From assembly GCA_963787005.1 (NCBI GenBank), contig CAWBBX010000016.1, positions 10,911-74,910 on the forward strand: a stretch of 64,000 nucleotides of DNA, in the 5' to 3' direction. The stretch comes from FEN-1297 sp963787005. GTDB lineage: Bacteria; Bacteroidota; Ignavibacteria; Ignavibacteriales; Ignavibacteriaceae. Positions within the stretch are counted from its first letter, which is position 1, and each line of letters begins with the position of its first letter. This document shows positions 1-7,841 of this stretch, in pieces. A program made the translations under genes and the position numbers. The notes under the pieces are model-generated. The model saw only the letters and a program-made list of their open reading frames with translations. It did no database searches and was not told the origin of the DNA.

Positions 1-1455
1 GTGATGTCGTTCCAGCCCAGGTCGACCGTGCTGTTCCAGTGGGCCGTGCTGGGACCCGTGACCCGCAGCGACTGAGGTGCGGCCGGCGGCGTCGTGTCGT
101 GTGGGATCGGCACCGTCGCCACCGGACCCGAGAGGCCGACCGCGTCCTCGAGCCAGACGCGCAGCCGGTAGTCCCCGGCCGCCTTCGGAGCGGCGATGCT
201 GCCGAGCGCCGTCGGATTCGTCGCCGAGACCGTCTGCTCGGGAACCACCACCGTCCCGGCGGCGTTGACGATCTTGTAGTGGACCTTCGTGATCGGCGAC
301 CCGGCATCGGCCGCCAGGCTCCACCGCGCCCCGAAGTGGTCCAGGTAGCGGTGCGGGTTGGCGCTGACGATCGCCAGACCCGCCGGCGCTGCCGGGGCGT
401 GGTTGTCGACGTGGATCGTCCGCTGGTCGCAGCTTTCCCCGCCGCTGCCGCTGATCCCGACCGCCTGCCCGTAGTCCTGCGAGCAGACCTGGACCGTGTG
501 CGCTCCGTCGGTCAGGGTCGAGGTGTCGAGCGCGTAGCTGCGGCCCCACGGCCCGCCGACCGGGCAGGGCTGGAACTGGCGCGCGAACTCGCCGCTGCTC
601 CCCCAGGCCCCCAGGTCGCAGTTGCCGCGCCAGTCGATCGAATAGCGCTCGCCGCCGTCGACCCGCAGACGCTCGAAACGCATCCCCGAGCCCTGGTCGG
701 AGACGTTCCAGTTGACGGGCTGGGTCCCGCGGACCCACGTCCCCGCCAGCATCCCCGATGCGGTGTTGGTCAGGTTGATGTGCGAGGGGTCGACGTCGTT
801 GAGCGTCAGGACCATCGTGTTCGCGTCGACCGAGTTGAAGTTGGCTGCGGTCGCAGCCGGCTTGCCGGTAGCAGGTCATCTCGAAGACGAATCGCCGGTA
901 GGCGCCGTAACCGCCGAACGGCCACAGGTGCGAGGCGAACGTCGAGGTGGTCGCCCAGCAGACGCCTCCACAGCTGCCGTTTTCCACTCCCGAGCCCTGC
1001 ATCAGGACGTTGTTCATGCTGCCGTCATAGCCTTCGAGCCAGAAGCGGCCCCGCCAGCCGGCGTTGAAGGCGTAGTGCTCGCGGGTGTAGCCACCCCCGG
1101 CCGCGATCCAGACGTAGGGCGGCGCGGTCCACGACATGCTCCCGTAGGCGGTGTAGCCGGCGTTGCCGCCGCTCTGGTTCTCCGCGATCCGAAGGAAGGC
1201 ATTGCTTCCCGCCGGATAGGGGGCTGGTCCGCAGTAGTTCTCGAACGAGAAGATCCCGCCCGGGTTGTTTGCGGACGCCGTGTTGGTCGCGGTGGCGAAT
1301 CCATTGGACCCGTTGTTTCCCGCGCACAGCACCGCCTTGTAGTAGCTGGCCTTGGCGGTACCGGCACAAAGGCAGGCGACACCAACGCAGACCAGCATCA
1401 GGCAACAGCCGATCGTCGCCGGCCGGCTGGCCGACATGCGAAGTCGCGAGGACAT
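1..1455 (-). CDS. Secreted repeat-containing surface protein, Thermoleophilia type (3' end off the window, one frameshift)
   Basis: This minus-strand gene starts at ATG 1455, preceded by a good ribosome site (AAGGAGAG), and runs off the left edge. The first 37 or so residues are a signal peptide: an Arg-rich start, then a Cys/Val/Leu-rich core ending near AKASYY. A lectin-like or concanavalin-like beta region follows. After a single-base frameshift at 843-844 (one G too many in the + strand GG) come Ser/Gly/Asp-rich Ig or fibronectin-like repeats with motifs such as LAGTWVRGTQPV, RFERLRVDGG and DNHAPAAPAGL. This domain style is common in uncharacterised exported proteins of Solirubrobacterales (recalled, not searched). 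Removing one base restores RSNFNSV across the break. The function is unknown, probably extracellular. The apparent plus-strand frames over this region are shadows of it. Confidence 0.7.
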   Translation of the reverse strand, partial: MSSRLRMSASRPATIGCCLMLVCVGVACLCAGTAKASYYKAVLCAGNNGSNGFATATNTASANNPGGIFSFENYCGPAPYPAGSNAFLRIAENQSGGNAGYTAYGSMSWTAPPYVWIAAGGGYTREHYAFNAGWRGRFWLEGYDGSMNNVLMQGSGVENGSCGGVCWATTSTFASHLWPFGGYGAYRRFVFEMTCYRQAGCDRSQLQLGRREHDGPDAQRRRPLAHQPDQHRIGDAGGDVGPRDPARQLERLRPGLGDAFRASAGRRRRALFDRLARQLRPGGLGEQRRVRAPVPALPGRRAVGPQLRARHLDPDRRSAHGPGLLAGLRAGGRDQRQRRGKLRPADDPRRQPRPGSAGGSGDRQRQPAPLPGPLRGAVEPGGRCRVADHEGPLQDRQRRRDGGGSRADGLGDESDGARQHRRSEGGRGLPAARLARGRGRPLGSGGDGADPTRHDAAGRTSVAAGHGSQHGPLEQHGRPGLERHH

Positions 1456-1829
1456 AAGCCTCTCTCCTTGTTGTCGTGCCGATCGGGCTCAGAGACGGCG
1501 CCTGCTCCGTCCCTCCTCCCGCCGGGGGCACCGCAAGAACGACGTGGCGGGCCTGCCGGCGGAAGTGGGCGTTCCGACGATCTAGCGTTTTCCTTCGGAG
1601 CTAGAAAAACCCCGTGTGGCTCAAGAGTTGCTGAACGACGCAGAGATCCACGACCGAACATCCGTCTATTGACAGGCGTCGGCTGACGGCCGCGGAGATC
1701 TGCTGCTCTTGTCCACGCAACGAAAGTGCGAAGAGCGCCTCTCCAGTTCCGCCTAATTTGATCTTCCGCCGTCGGCGCGCAAGATCTCCCGGAACTGAGG
1801 CGGCGCCATTCGGCACTTCCCACTCAGCC
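1456..1829. other. Intergenic region between divergent genes
   Basis: This GC-rich gap of about 370 bases separates the minus-strand secreted protein from the plus-strand transglycosylase. It must hold the promoters of both. A weak imperfect hairpin lies around 1584-1604 (CTAGC ... GCTAG). TTGACA occurs near 1659, but no well-spaced -10 box is evident. I see no convincing gene or RNA here. Confidence 0.4.
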
Positions 1830-2913
1830 ATGAGTGGGACTTCGGACCAGAGCTTCGGCGGCGCCCTCGTCGCCGTCCCCGTCGCCGGCCTCCTGGTCGT
1901 CGCTCGCCTTCGTGATCGGGATCGCCGCGGCGGCCGGCGGCGCGACCGGGTGCACTGGCGAAGGCGAAGCAACCACCGGCACCCTCAAGAACGGCGTCCC
2001 CAAGAAGCTCGTCCCCATCTACCAGGCGGCCGCAGCGAAATACCGCCTCGGCCCCGACGGGCCGGCGATGCTGGCCTCGATCAACTTCAACGAGACGAGC
2101 TTCGGCACCAACATGAACAACACGACGGGCTCCGGCGCGGAGGGGTGGATGATGTTCATGCCCGAAACCTGGGCCGCCTACGGCGTCGACGCCAACGGCG
2201 ACGGCAAGAAGGACCCCTTCGACCCCGAAGACGCGATCTTCGCCGCCGCCCGCTACCTCCGGGCCTCCGGCGCCCCCGGCAACTGGCACGACGCCATCTA
2301 CGCCTACAACCACGCCGAGTGGTACGTCGAAAGGATCATGGGCGACTTCCGGCGCTTCAAGGGCACCGGAACCGCAACCGTCGCAGCCGGCAGCTCGTCC
2401 TGCTCCCCCACCGTCGGCGGCAACGCCATGCTCCGCCACGCGGTGAGGCTGTATCGGCCGCGGGAATTCAAGGCGCTGCCGGCGCGCTTCTGGGTCGGCG
2501 GCGGCGCGCCGGAGGCGGTCGACGCGCGGATCTGGGCCGACGCGGTGTGGCTGCTGCAGACCTACAACCTGCGCGTCACCGCCGCGCGCGAGGGCGGCCA
2601 CAACACCCACGGCGACGGCACGGCGATGGACATGGTGCCCGCGTCCGGCCGCAGCTGGGACCAGACCGCGCGCCGAGCCGCCGAAGACCTTGGCTGGCGC
2701 GAAAGCTGCGGCGCATCCGGGAGCGCGCCCGTCTGCCCGCTGGTCCCCGCGATCCAGTTCATCGGCTACAACGGCTACCCCGCCCACGGCGATCCGGCGC
2801 ACGCCGGGTCAAACGCCCACCTTCACGTCTCCTGGAAAAGCGCGATCTACGGGTGCCCGGCGCTCTGCCCGCCGCGCGATTGGGTCATGGCCTTCCCGCT
2901 CGAAGGAGGCTAG
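1830..2913 (+). CDS. Lytic transglycosylase fused to an M15-like peptidase domain (apparent frameshift near 1902)
   Basis: This is a bifunctional peptidoglycan hydrolase. An SLT/MltB-like transglycosylase domain follows an N-terminal membrane anchor: the likely catalytic Glu is in INFNETSFG, followed by GWMMFMPETWAAYG and a DANGDGKKDPFDPEDA calcium-like loop. A C-terminal metal-peptidase-like domain has HNTHGDGTAMDM and HLHVSW, matching the H-x-D ... HxH pattern of M15-type peptidases. The longest uninterrupted frame begins at GTG 1834. Reading instead from ATG 1830 and removing one base near 1902 joins GALVAVPVAGLLVV to LAFVIGIAAAAGG into one clean transmembrane helix, so a +1 frameshift is likely. 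Such hydrolases (VirB1-like) accompany conjugative elements and phages. It lies 4 bases upstream of an excisionase-like gene and near an integrase, so it was probably the end of a mobile element's transfer or lysis module. Confidence 0.7.
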
Positions 2914-2917
2914 CCGC

Positions 2918-3187
2918 GTGCAGATCGAGCTCAACGACGACCTCCTCGAGCAAATCGCGGTACGCGCCGCCCAACTCGTACAGGACGCCCGCCCCACGGC
3001 CACCGCGCAAGACGGATGGATCCGCGGGGCGGCGAAAATCGCCGCCTACATCGACTGCCCGCGCTCGCGCGTCTACGCGCTTGCCTCAGCCCATCGCATT
3101 CCGATCCACCACGACGGGTCGGCGCTGATCGCGCGCCGCTCAGACCTAGATGCCTGGCTCCAGTCGGGCGGCGGCCTCCGGCCGTGA
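2918..3187 (+). CDS. Excisionase-like helix-turn-helix protein
   Basis: This is an 89-residue protein from GTG 2918 behind a strong ribosome site (GGAGG, 2905-2909), 4 bases after the preceding stop. The C-terminal half is an AlpA/MerR-type winged HTH as in phage and plasmid excisionases: an AAKIAAYIDCPRSRVYALA recognition region, then a HRIPIHHDGSALIARRSDLDAWL wing. The N-terminal 35 residues are acidic and may dimerise. Its position between a cell-wall hydrolase and a tyrosine integrase fits a Xis role in excision of an integrative element, with possible repression of the same region. The family fold is clear; the specific role is inferred from context. Confidence 0.7.
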   Translation: MQIELNDDLLEQIAVRAAQLVQDARPTATAQDGWIRGAAKIAAYIDCPRSRVYALASAHRIPIHHDGSALIARRSDLDAWLQSGGGLRP

Positions 3188-3254
3188 CGGCGAGGGATCG
3201 CCAGCGCGCCCCGCCAGCCGGCGCCCAGGAAGATCCGCCCTCGTGAGAGGAAGC

Positions 3255-3310
3255 GGGGGGCCCGCCGCGACCGGCCCGGTCCGGGGGTGGCCGTTCGCGG
3301 CGGGCCCCCG
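3255..3310. terminator. Long GC hairpin after the xis-like gene
   Basis: An inverted repeat pairs about 15 bases at 3256-3270 (GGGGGCCCGCCGCGA) with 3295-3309 (TCGCGGCGGGCCCCC), leaving a loop of about 24 bases. It follows the excisionase-like gene and precedes the integrase. There is no T tract, so it may be a factor-assisted terminator or a structured leader. Confidence 0.5.
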
Positions 3311-3347
3311 TCCTTCCGCGAATTGTCCGAACTCGCAGACAGACTCT

Positions 3348-3369
3348 CTGCCGACGGGCCCGTCGGCAG
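3348..3369. promoter_or_regulatory. Perfect 22-bp palindrome upstream of the integrase
   Basis: CTGCCGACGGG is followed directly by its reverse complement with no loop, 21 bases before the integrase ATG. Perfect dyads of this kind are typical operators. It could bind the neighbouring excisionase-like HTH protein or another element regulator. Alternatively the transcript forms a cruciform or terminator. No direct evidence separates these options. Confidence 0.4.
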
Positions 3370-3390
3370 ACCGACGAGGAGGCAGACGAC

Positions 3391-4185
3391 ATGGCAGCGA
3401 AGCTCGAGAAGACCCGATATCGCGGCATCTACAGGCGCGGCTCCCGATACGTCATCACCTGGGAATACCGCGGCAAACAGCGCAAAGAGAGCTTCCGGAC
3501 CCTGGACGAGGCCCGAGAGGCAAAAGCCAACCGGATCGCCGGCGAGAAGCGGCCCAAATCCAGAGTTCAATTCGGCTCCTACTTCGAGGCTTGGATCGAG
3601 AACTACGCAGGCCGGAACGGCGCGCGGCTTCTCTGAGACCACCCGCGCCGAGTACCGCCGACCAATCGCCGACCACGCCCTCCCCGTCTGGAGGACCTGG
3701 AAGGTGACCGACATCGAGCCGGCCGACGTGCGGGAACTCTTTGGACAAATGCGGCGGGAAGAACGCTCGACCTCGCAGCTGAAGAAGCTACGCGCCGCGC
3801 TCTCCGTGATGTTCGCGACCGCGATCGAGGATCGCGTCATCACCTCCAACCCGGCGGCGAGCGTTCGCATCCCTGCCTCCCCGACCGATCAGCTTCAAGG
3901 GGACGAGCCGGCGAAGGCGCTCACTCGCGCCGATCTGAGCGTCCTACTCGCGGCGCTCCCGAAGGACTGGCGTCTCTTCTTCGAGTTCTTGGCTCATTCC
4001 GGCCTCCGCATCTCCGAGGCCGTAGGGCTCCGCTGGGAACACATCGACCTGGGCAGCGAACCGCGAGTCATGGTCCGAGAACAGCTCTACAAGGGCCAGC
4101 GCAAGCGACTCAAGAGCGCCGACGGCAAACGCGACGTTCCTTTGTCGCCCAACATGGTCAAGCGCCTCCGCGCGCTCCGCCGGAC
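3391..4185 (+). pseudogene. Tyrosine-recombinase integrase, frameshifted and cut off in the catalytic domain
   Basis: This phage/ICE-type tyrosine integrase starts at ATG 3391 behind GAGGAGG. It shows the N-terminal beta-sheet DNA-binding domain (YRGIYRRGSRYVITWEYRGK), the SAM-like core-binding domain after a frameshift at AA 3616-3617 (removing one A gives YAGRTARGFSETTRAEYRR), and the start of the catalytic domain with the first active-site Arg in HSGLRISEAVGLRW. The HxxR box and catalytic Tyr are absent. At about 4180 the reading passes into foreign, AT-rich sequence that encodes MnmA. About a third of the protein is missing, so it cannot be active as assembled. The loss coincides exactly with the composition change, so it is probably an assembly break rather than natural decay. 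Confidence 0.85.
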
Positions 4186-4200
4186 ACGACATAACGGCTT
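4176..4200. other. Composition and gene-fusion breakpoint (probable chimeric join)
   Basis: Left of this point every gene is very GC-rich. Right of it the sequence is AT-rich for 60 kb. The integrase frame reads through RRTRHNGF, while a different frame reads AGHDITAFYLKIWL, which is the expected MnmA sequence. The true joint therefore lies at about 4176-4186. There is no att-like duplication, IS end or transposase, and both genes are truncated. Confidence 0.8.
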
Positions 4201-5162
4201 TTTATTTGAAGATCTGGCTGCAGGACGAATTCTCGTTCCTCGGCGATTGTCCCTGGGAAGAGGATCTTAAATACGCGCGCGGCGTCTGCGACCAGGCCGG
4301 AGTGCCTCTGGAAGTTCTGCCGCTTCAGACCGAGTATTGGGAAACGGTGGTTACGTATACAATCTCCGAAATAAAAGAGGGAAGAACTCCGAATCCCGAT
4401 ATGTTTTGCAACAGTCTCATTAAGTTCGGACAGTTCTACGGTAAGATAGACGATTCGTTCGAGAAAGTAGCCAGCGGACATTACGCAAAAGTTGAACATG
4501 ACAATGGTAAATTTTTATTGAAGAGATCGCCCGACCCTGTGAAAGACCAGACCTATTTTCTCGCATACCTCACACAGGAGCAGATTTCGAGAGCATTATT
4601 CCCGATCGGCGGGTTTAATAAATCAGAGATAAGGGAACTCGCGCATAAATACAACCTCCCCAACATGGACCGGAAGGACAGCCAGGGAATCTGCTTCCTC
4701 GGTCAGATAAAATTCAACGAGTTCATCAAACATCACCTCGGAGATATTAAAGGCGACATTGTCGACATCGACGAGGGAAAGAAGATGGGCGAGCACAACG
4801 GGTATTATTATTACACGATCGGACAGAGATCGGGCCTGGGTCTTGGCGGCGGGCCGTGGTACGTTGTGAAGAAGGACGTTAAGAACAATATAATTTATAT
4901 CTCTCGCGAGAATCTTTCTAAGAAAGAGCGGAACACGTTTGATGTGGGGAAATTCAACTGGATAAGCGGAACGGATCTTCTCTCCGAAAAACTTATGGTG
5001 AAGATAAGGCACGGCGCAAAGATTTATGATTGTCGTTTAGAATTAAAGGACAACGGTACCGGCACGGTTACGATGGATCATTACGATCGCGGGATTGCGC
5101 CGGGACAGTTTGCGGTTTTTTATAAAGATGATCTTTGTTTGGGAGGCGGAGTTATTTTGTAG
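4179..5162 (+). CDS. mnmA: tRNA 2-thiouridylase MnmA, 5'-truncated by the join
   Basis: MnmA installs the 2-thio group on U34 of Lys, Glu and Gln tRNAs, using sulfur relayed from a desulfurase. The catalytic Cys of GRTPNPDMFCN and the second Cys of DSQGICFLG are both present, as are the central and C-terminal beta-barrel domains that end in GIAPGQFAVFY...LGGGVIL. The N-terminal ATP-pyrophosphatase P-loop (SGGVDSS) and the following strand are missing, roughly 25-30 residues. The MnmA frame can be followed back to about 4179. The first usable start within it is TTG 4206, which cannot be the real one. In its own genome the gene is presumably intact, and its 5' end should be found on another contig. 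Confidence 0.9.
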   Translation, partial: AGHDITAFYLKIWLQDEFSFLGDCPWEEDLKYARGVCDQAGVPLEVLPLQTEYWETVVTYTISEIKEGRTPNPDMFCNSLIKFGQFYGKIDDSFEKVASGHYAKVEHDNGKFLLKRSPDPVKDQTYFLAYLTQEQISRALFPIGGFNKSEIRELAHKYNLPNMDRKDSQGICFLGQIKFNEFIKHHLGDIKGDIVDIDEGKKMGEHNGYYYYTIGQRSGLGLGGGPWYVVKKDVKNNIIYISRENLSKKERNTFDVGKFNWISGTDLLSEKLMVKIRHGAKIYDCRLELKDNGTGTVTMDHYDRGIAPGQFAVFYKDDLCLGGGVIL

Positions 5163-5165
5163 CTT

Positions 5166-5485
5166 CTGCGCAGACCGGTGGTCCGCGCTACGTGTTTTTG
5201 TCTTTGACTTTACAGTTGAATATTATTCATCCTCTACGAGGATGTGTTATTGTTTGGGGATAATCTTTCTACCATAATCGAACATCTACGATGTTCTTCT
5301 TCAATAAATTTCGGCTAATTTTTGTAATTATTAAATAACAACTCTATTAACCGCAGACCGGTGGTCTGCGCTACGTAATTTAACCTTGGCAATTTACGCA
5401 GTTGCCGTATTATTCGATCCTCTACGAGGATCATGTTATATTTGGGATAATTTTTTTACCATAATCGAACATCTACGATGTTCGG
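5166..5485. repeat. Duplicated module of about 187 bp with REP-like palindromes
   Basis: Two degenerate copies (starting near 5167 and 5352) each hold three palindromes in the same order. The first is CGCAGACCGGTGGTCTGCG followed by CTAC (on the other strand this is GTAG plus a palindrome, the usual form of REP sequences mobilised by RAYT transposases). The second is a CCTC-TAC-GAGG hairpin (5228-5244 and 5416-5432). The third is CGAACATC-TAC-GATGTTC (5279-5296 and from 5467). No RAYT gene lies in the window. Confidence 0.6.
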
Positions 5486-6374
5486 AAAATTATTCGATAC
5501 ATTATTTTTATCTTCCATATACTAATAAATATTTTGGGATTCAATTCAATAAAAATCAGCTCAAATTAAATTCTATTTGCGAGAATTTTGTTCCTATAAT
5601 ATTGAGCTGCCATCATCTAACATCTACGATGTTCGGGAAATTATTCGATACAATATTTTTATCTTCCATATACTAATCAATATTTTTGGATTCAATTCAA
5701 TAAATATCCGCCCAAATTAAATTCTATTTGCGATAATTTTGTTCCTATAATATTGAGCTGTCATAATCGAACATCTACGATGTTCGGAAAATTATTCGAT
5801 ACAATATTTTTATCTTCCATATACTAATCAATATTTTTGGATTCAATTCAATAAATATCAGCCCAAATTAAATTCTATTTGCGATAATTTTGTTCCTATA
5901 ATATTGAGCTGTCATAATCTAACATCTACGATGTTCGGAAAATTATTCGATACAATATTTTTATCTTCCATATACTAATCAATATTTTTGGATTCAATTC
6001 AATAAATATCCGCCCAAATTAAATTCTATTTGCGATAATTTTGTTCCTATAATATTGAGCTGTCATCATCTAACATCTACGATGTTCGGGAAATTATTCG
6101 ATACAATATTTTTATCTTCCATATACTAATCAATATTTTTGGATTCAATTCAATAAATATCCGCCCAAATTAAATTCTATTTGCGATAATTTTGTTCCTA
6201 TAATATTGAGCTGTCATCATCTAACATCTACGATGTTCGGAAAATTATTCGATACAATATTTTTATCTTCCATATACTAATCAATATTTTTGGATTCAAT
6301 TCAATAAATATCCGCCCAAATTAAATTCTATTTGCGATAATTTTGTTCCTATAATATTGAGCTGTCATCATCTA
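5469..6374. repeat. Tandem array of six 151-bp repeats
   Basis: Six head-to-tail copies start at 5469, 5620, 5771, 5922, 6073 and 6224, each exactly 151 bases apart, with a truncated seventh at 6375. Copies differ by a few substitutions and no indels; the first is the most diverged. Each begins with the ACATCTACGATGTT hairpin, followed by AT-rich sequence without a conserved open frame. The exact period without length variation suggests recent expansion, or a sequence maintained by unequal crossing over. It has no CRISPR-like spacers. Short open frames across it are incidental. Confidence 0.9.
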
Positions 6375-6479
6375 ACATCTACGATGTTCGAAAAACTAGT
6401 TGAGCCTTCATTTAAATCTATTATTTATCAATCTGCATTATAGTATTCCGCTGAATTAGCAACATCAAAATTAAAATTT

Positions 6480-6575
6480 ATTTGGCGATTGAATGACGAC
6501 CTCGTAGAGGTCGCATTATGGTAGCATATTTGTTAGAAAAAAAATTAATCCTCGTAGAGGATTTATAGGATTGTT
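6480..6575. repeat. Inverted counterpart of the left REP module
   Basis: GACCTC-GTA-GAGGTC (about 6498) and ATCCTC-GTA-GAGGAT (about 6550) are joined by sequence that, on the minus strand, matches the left-hand module, including the run of T followed by ACCATAAT. The 151-bp array is therefore bracketed by REP-type modules in opposite orientation. Confidence 0.5.
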
Positions 6576-6654
6576 AAAGAATTTTATGCATTCCTACCGT
6601 AAAGCGTGCTGCGGACCATTTCCGATAAATTTGTAAACTAACTTTAATAAATTG

Positions 6655-6783
6655 CCGTCCGCTTTAGCGGACGGATTAGAATGGACATAAAATATATTTG
6701 GCTTTAGCCACATATTGAATGTTTAAATGAGGCTAAAGCCTTTTAAGAGCAGTAAATATAAAACCGTCAGCTAAAGCTGACGG
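6655..6783. repeat. Cluster of GCTTTAGC-core palindromes
   Basis: There are four palindromes with a TTTA or TAAA core: CCGTCCGC-TTTA-GCGGACGG at 6655-6674, GGCTTTAGCC at 6700-6709, AGGCTAAAGCCT at 6730-6741, and CCGTCAGC-TAAA-GCTGACGG at 6764-6783. They share the core but not the arms, as expected for a dispersed hairpin family. They may also act as a bidirectional terminator for the convergent neighbours. Confidence 0.55.
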
Positions 6784-6877
6784 CAATTGAAGAACTATTT
6801 TTATTAAGCAACAGACTCGATGGGCGGGACTGATAATAATTCTAGAAAATAATTACCGTCATCATTAAAAACCCATT

Positions 6878-7693
6878 TTAAACATACAACGCACCCCCGA
6901 AATCTCTTCTGTGCTTTAACGTAATTTCGTTTTCTTCGCCTAAATATTTAAAGATTGCGATACATGCCTTACGCGCGCCGTCATCATCATAATACCTGTC
7001 TTCTCTTATAACATTTATAAAATTGCTCAGCGCATCGTCGAAATTTTGATTATGTAGATCCTCAATCGCAGAAAGGTACAAACTTTTCGCGGCACTATCC
7101 GGGAGCGAATCGGCCTTACCGTTCAAGTTTAGCGCCGAAGCTAAAGTTAATATAGACTCGGTTAATTCCATATCTTCCGGATCCGGATCAAAATCTTTCA
7201 ATATCTCCAGGCTCTTTTCCGGGTTGTCGAACAGTTTTAATTTAGCCGTTAATACCTTCACCGTTTTATTTCCCGGCTCGGCCTGGGCTACAGCTTTTAA
7301 AATTTGCTTCGCTTCCTCGGATTTCCCCTCGTCGATCATATGCTTCGCACGCTCAACATCCTTTTGATGCTTGCCCGGAATGGATTTTTTAAGCCACTCG
7401 ACGACCGAATGTTCCGGCAGAGCTCCCGTAAACTCATCGGCGACTTCGCCGTTTATAAATAGCTTAACGTTGGGAATTCCGCGTATACCGTACTTTGCGG
7501 AGATCTCGGGATTCTTATCGGTATCGAGCTTCGCCAGAGTCCAGGAACCGCCGGCCTGATCGGCAAGCTTTTCCAGAACGGGTCCCAGAATCTTGCACGG
7601 TCCGCACCATTCGGCCCAGAAGTCTACAAGAACGGGAATATCAAAACTCTTCTTTATTACCTCTTCTTCAAAATTATTTATATCGTATTTCAT
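6878..7693 (-). CDS. Thioredoxin-TPR protein, CnoX (YbbN) type
   Basis: A 271-residue protein with an N-terminal thioredoxin fold and intact WCGPC active site (FWAEWCGPCK, residues about 28-37), the cis-Pro loop in GIRGIPNVKLF, and a C-terminal region of TPR-like helices. This layout is that of CnoX/YbbN, a holdase-type thioredoxin that protects and hands over oxidised clients. The WCGPC motif suggests real oxidoreductase activity, unlike the E. coli protein. I chose ATG 7693 because residue 1 then sits just before the thioredoxin fold. The frame stays open upstream for 34 codons of hydrophobic, low-complexity sequence that looks like spacer. It lies downstream of the corrinoid methyltransferase genes but 150 bases away, so it is probably a separate unit. 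Confidence 0.85.
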   Translation of the reverse strand: MKYDINNFEEEVIKKSFDIPVLVDFWAEWCGPCKILGPVLEKLADQAGGSWTLAKLDTDKNPEISAKYGIRGIPNVKLFINGEVADEFTGALPEHSVVEWLKKSIPGKHQKDVERAKHMIDEGKSEEAKQILKAVAQAEPGNKTVKVLTAKLKLFDNPEKSLEILKDFDPDPEDMELTESILTLASALNLNGKADSLPDSAAKSLYLSAIEDLHNQNFDDALSNFINVIREDRYYDDDGARKACIAIFKYLGEENEITLKHRRDFGGALYV

Positions 7694-7769
7694 AGCAAAT
7701 TGATCATTATATCCATTAAAATCTAAAATTAAATTTAAAAATAATTTAAATATAAAATAGGAAAAATGG

Positions 7770-7826
7770 AGTAGTGGAATAATGGGATCAGACATTACTC
7801 CAATATTCCATCACTCCATTATTCCG
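7770..7826. repeat. Imperfect inverted repeat built from TGGAGT/TGGAAT units
   Basis: A left arm with TGGAGTAGTGGAATAATGGG is mirrored by CCAATATTCCATCACTCCAT on the other side of a short loop. It lies between the thioredoxin gene and the homocysteine methyltransferase gene. It may be a terminator for the upstream minus-strand operon or a dispersed simple-sequence element. Confidence 0.4.
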
Positions 7827-7841
7827 TGTATATGATTAGAT

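Noticed and set aside
39..1067. Long plus-strand Arg/Pro-rich open frame in the GC-rich region
   Set aside because: It is antisense to the secreted repeat protein. The translation is low-complexity RRR/GG sequence typical of shadow frames in GC-rich DNA.
1758..3128. 456-codon plus-strand frame over the transglycosylase gene
   Set aside because: Only its first 50 or so codons (up to about 1902) make sense as the membrane anchor of the transglycosylase. The rest is an Arg-rich shadow frame.
4176..4200. Genuine integration of a mobile element into mnmA
   Set aside because: The integrase itself is truncated at the joint, no att duplication is visible, and the 5' half of mnmA does not appear on the other side.
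5386..5676. Short open frame of 96 codons at the left end of the repeat array
   Set aside because: It spans repeat copies and REP palindromes, has no ribosome site, and is not conserved between repeat units.
5469..6374. CRISPR array
   Set aside because: The whole 151-base period is repeated with no unique spacers, and no cas genes are present.
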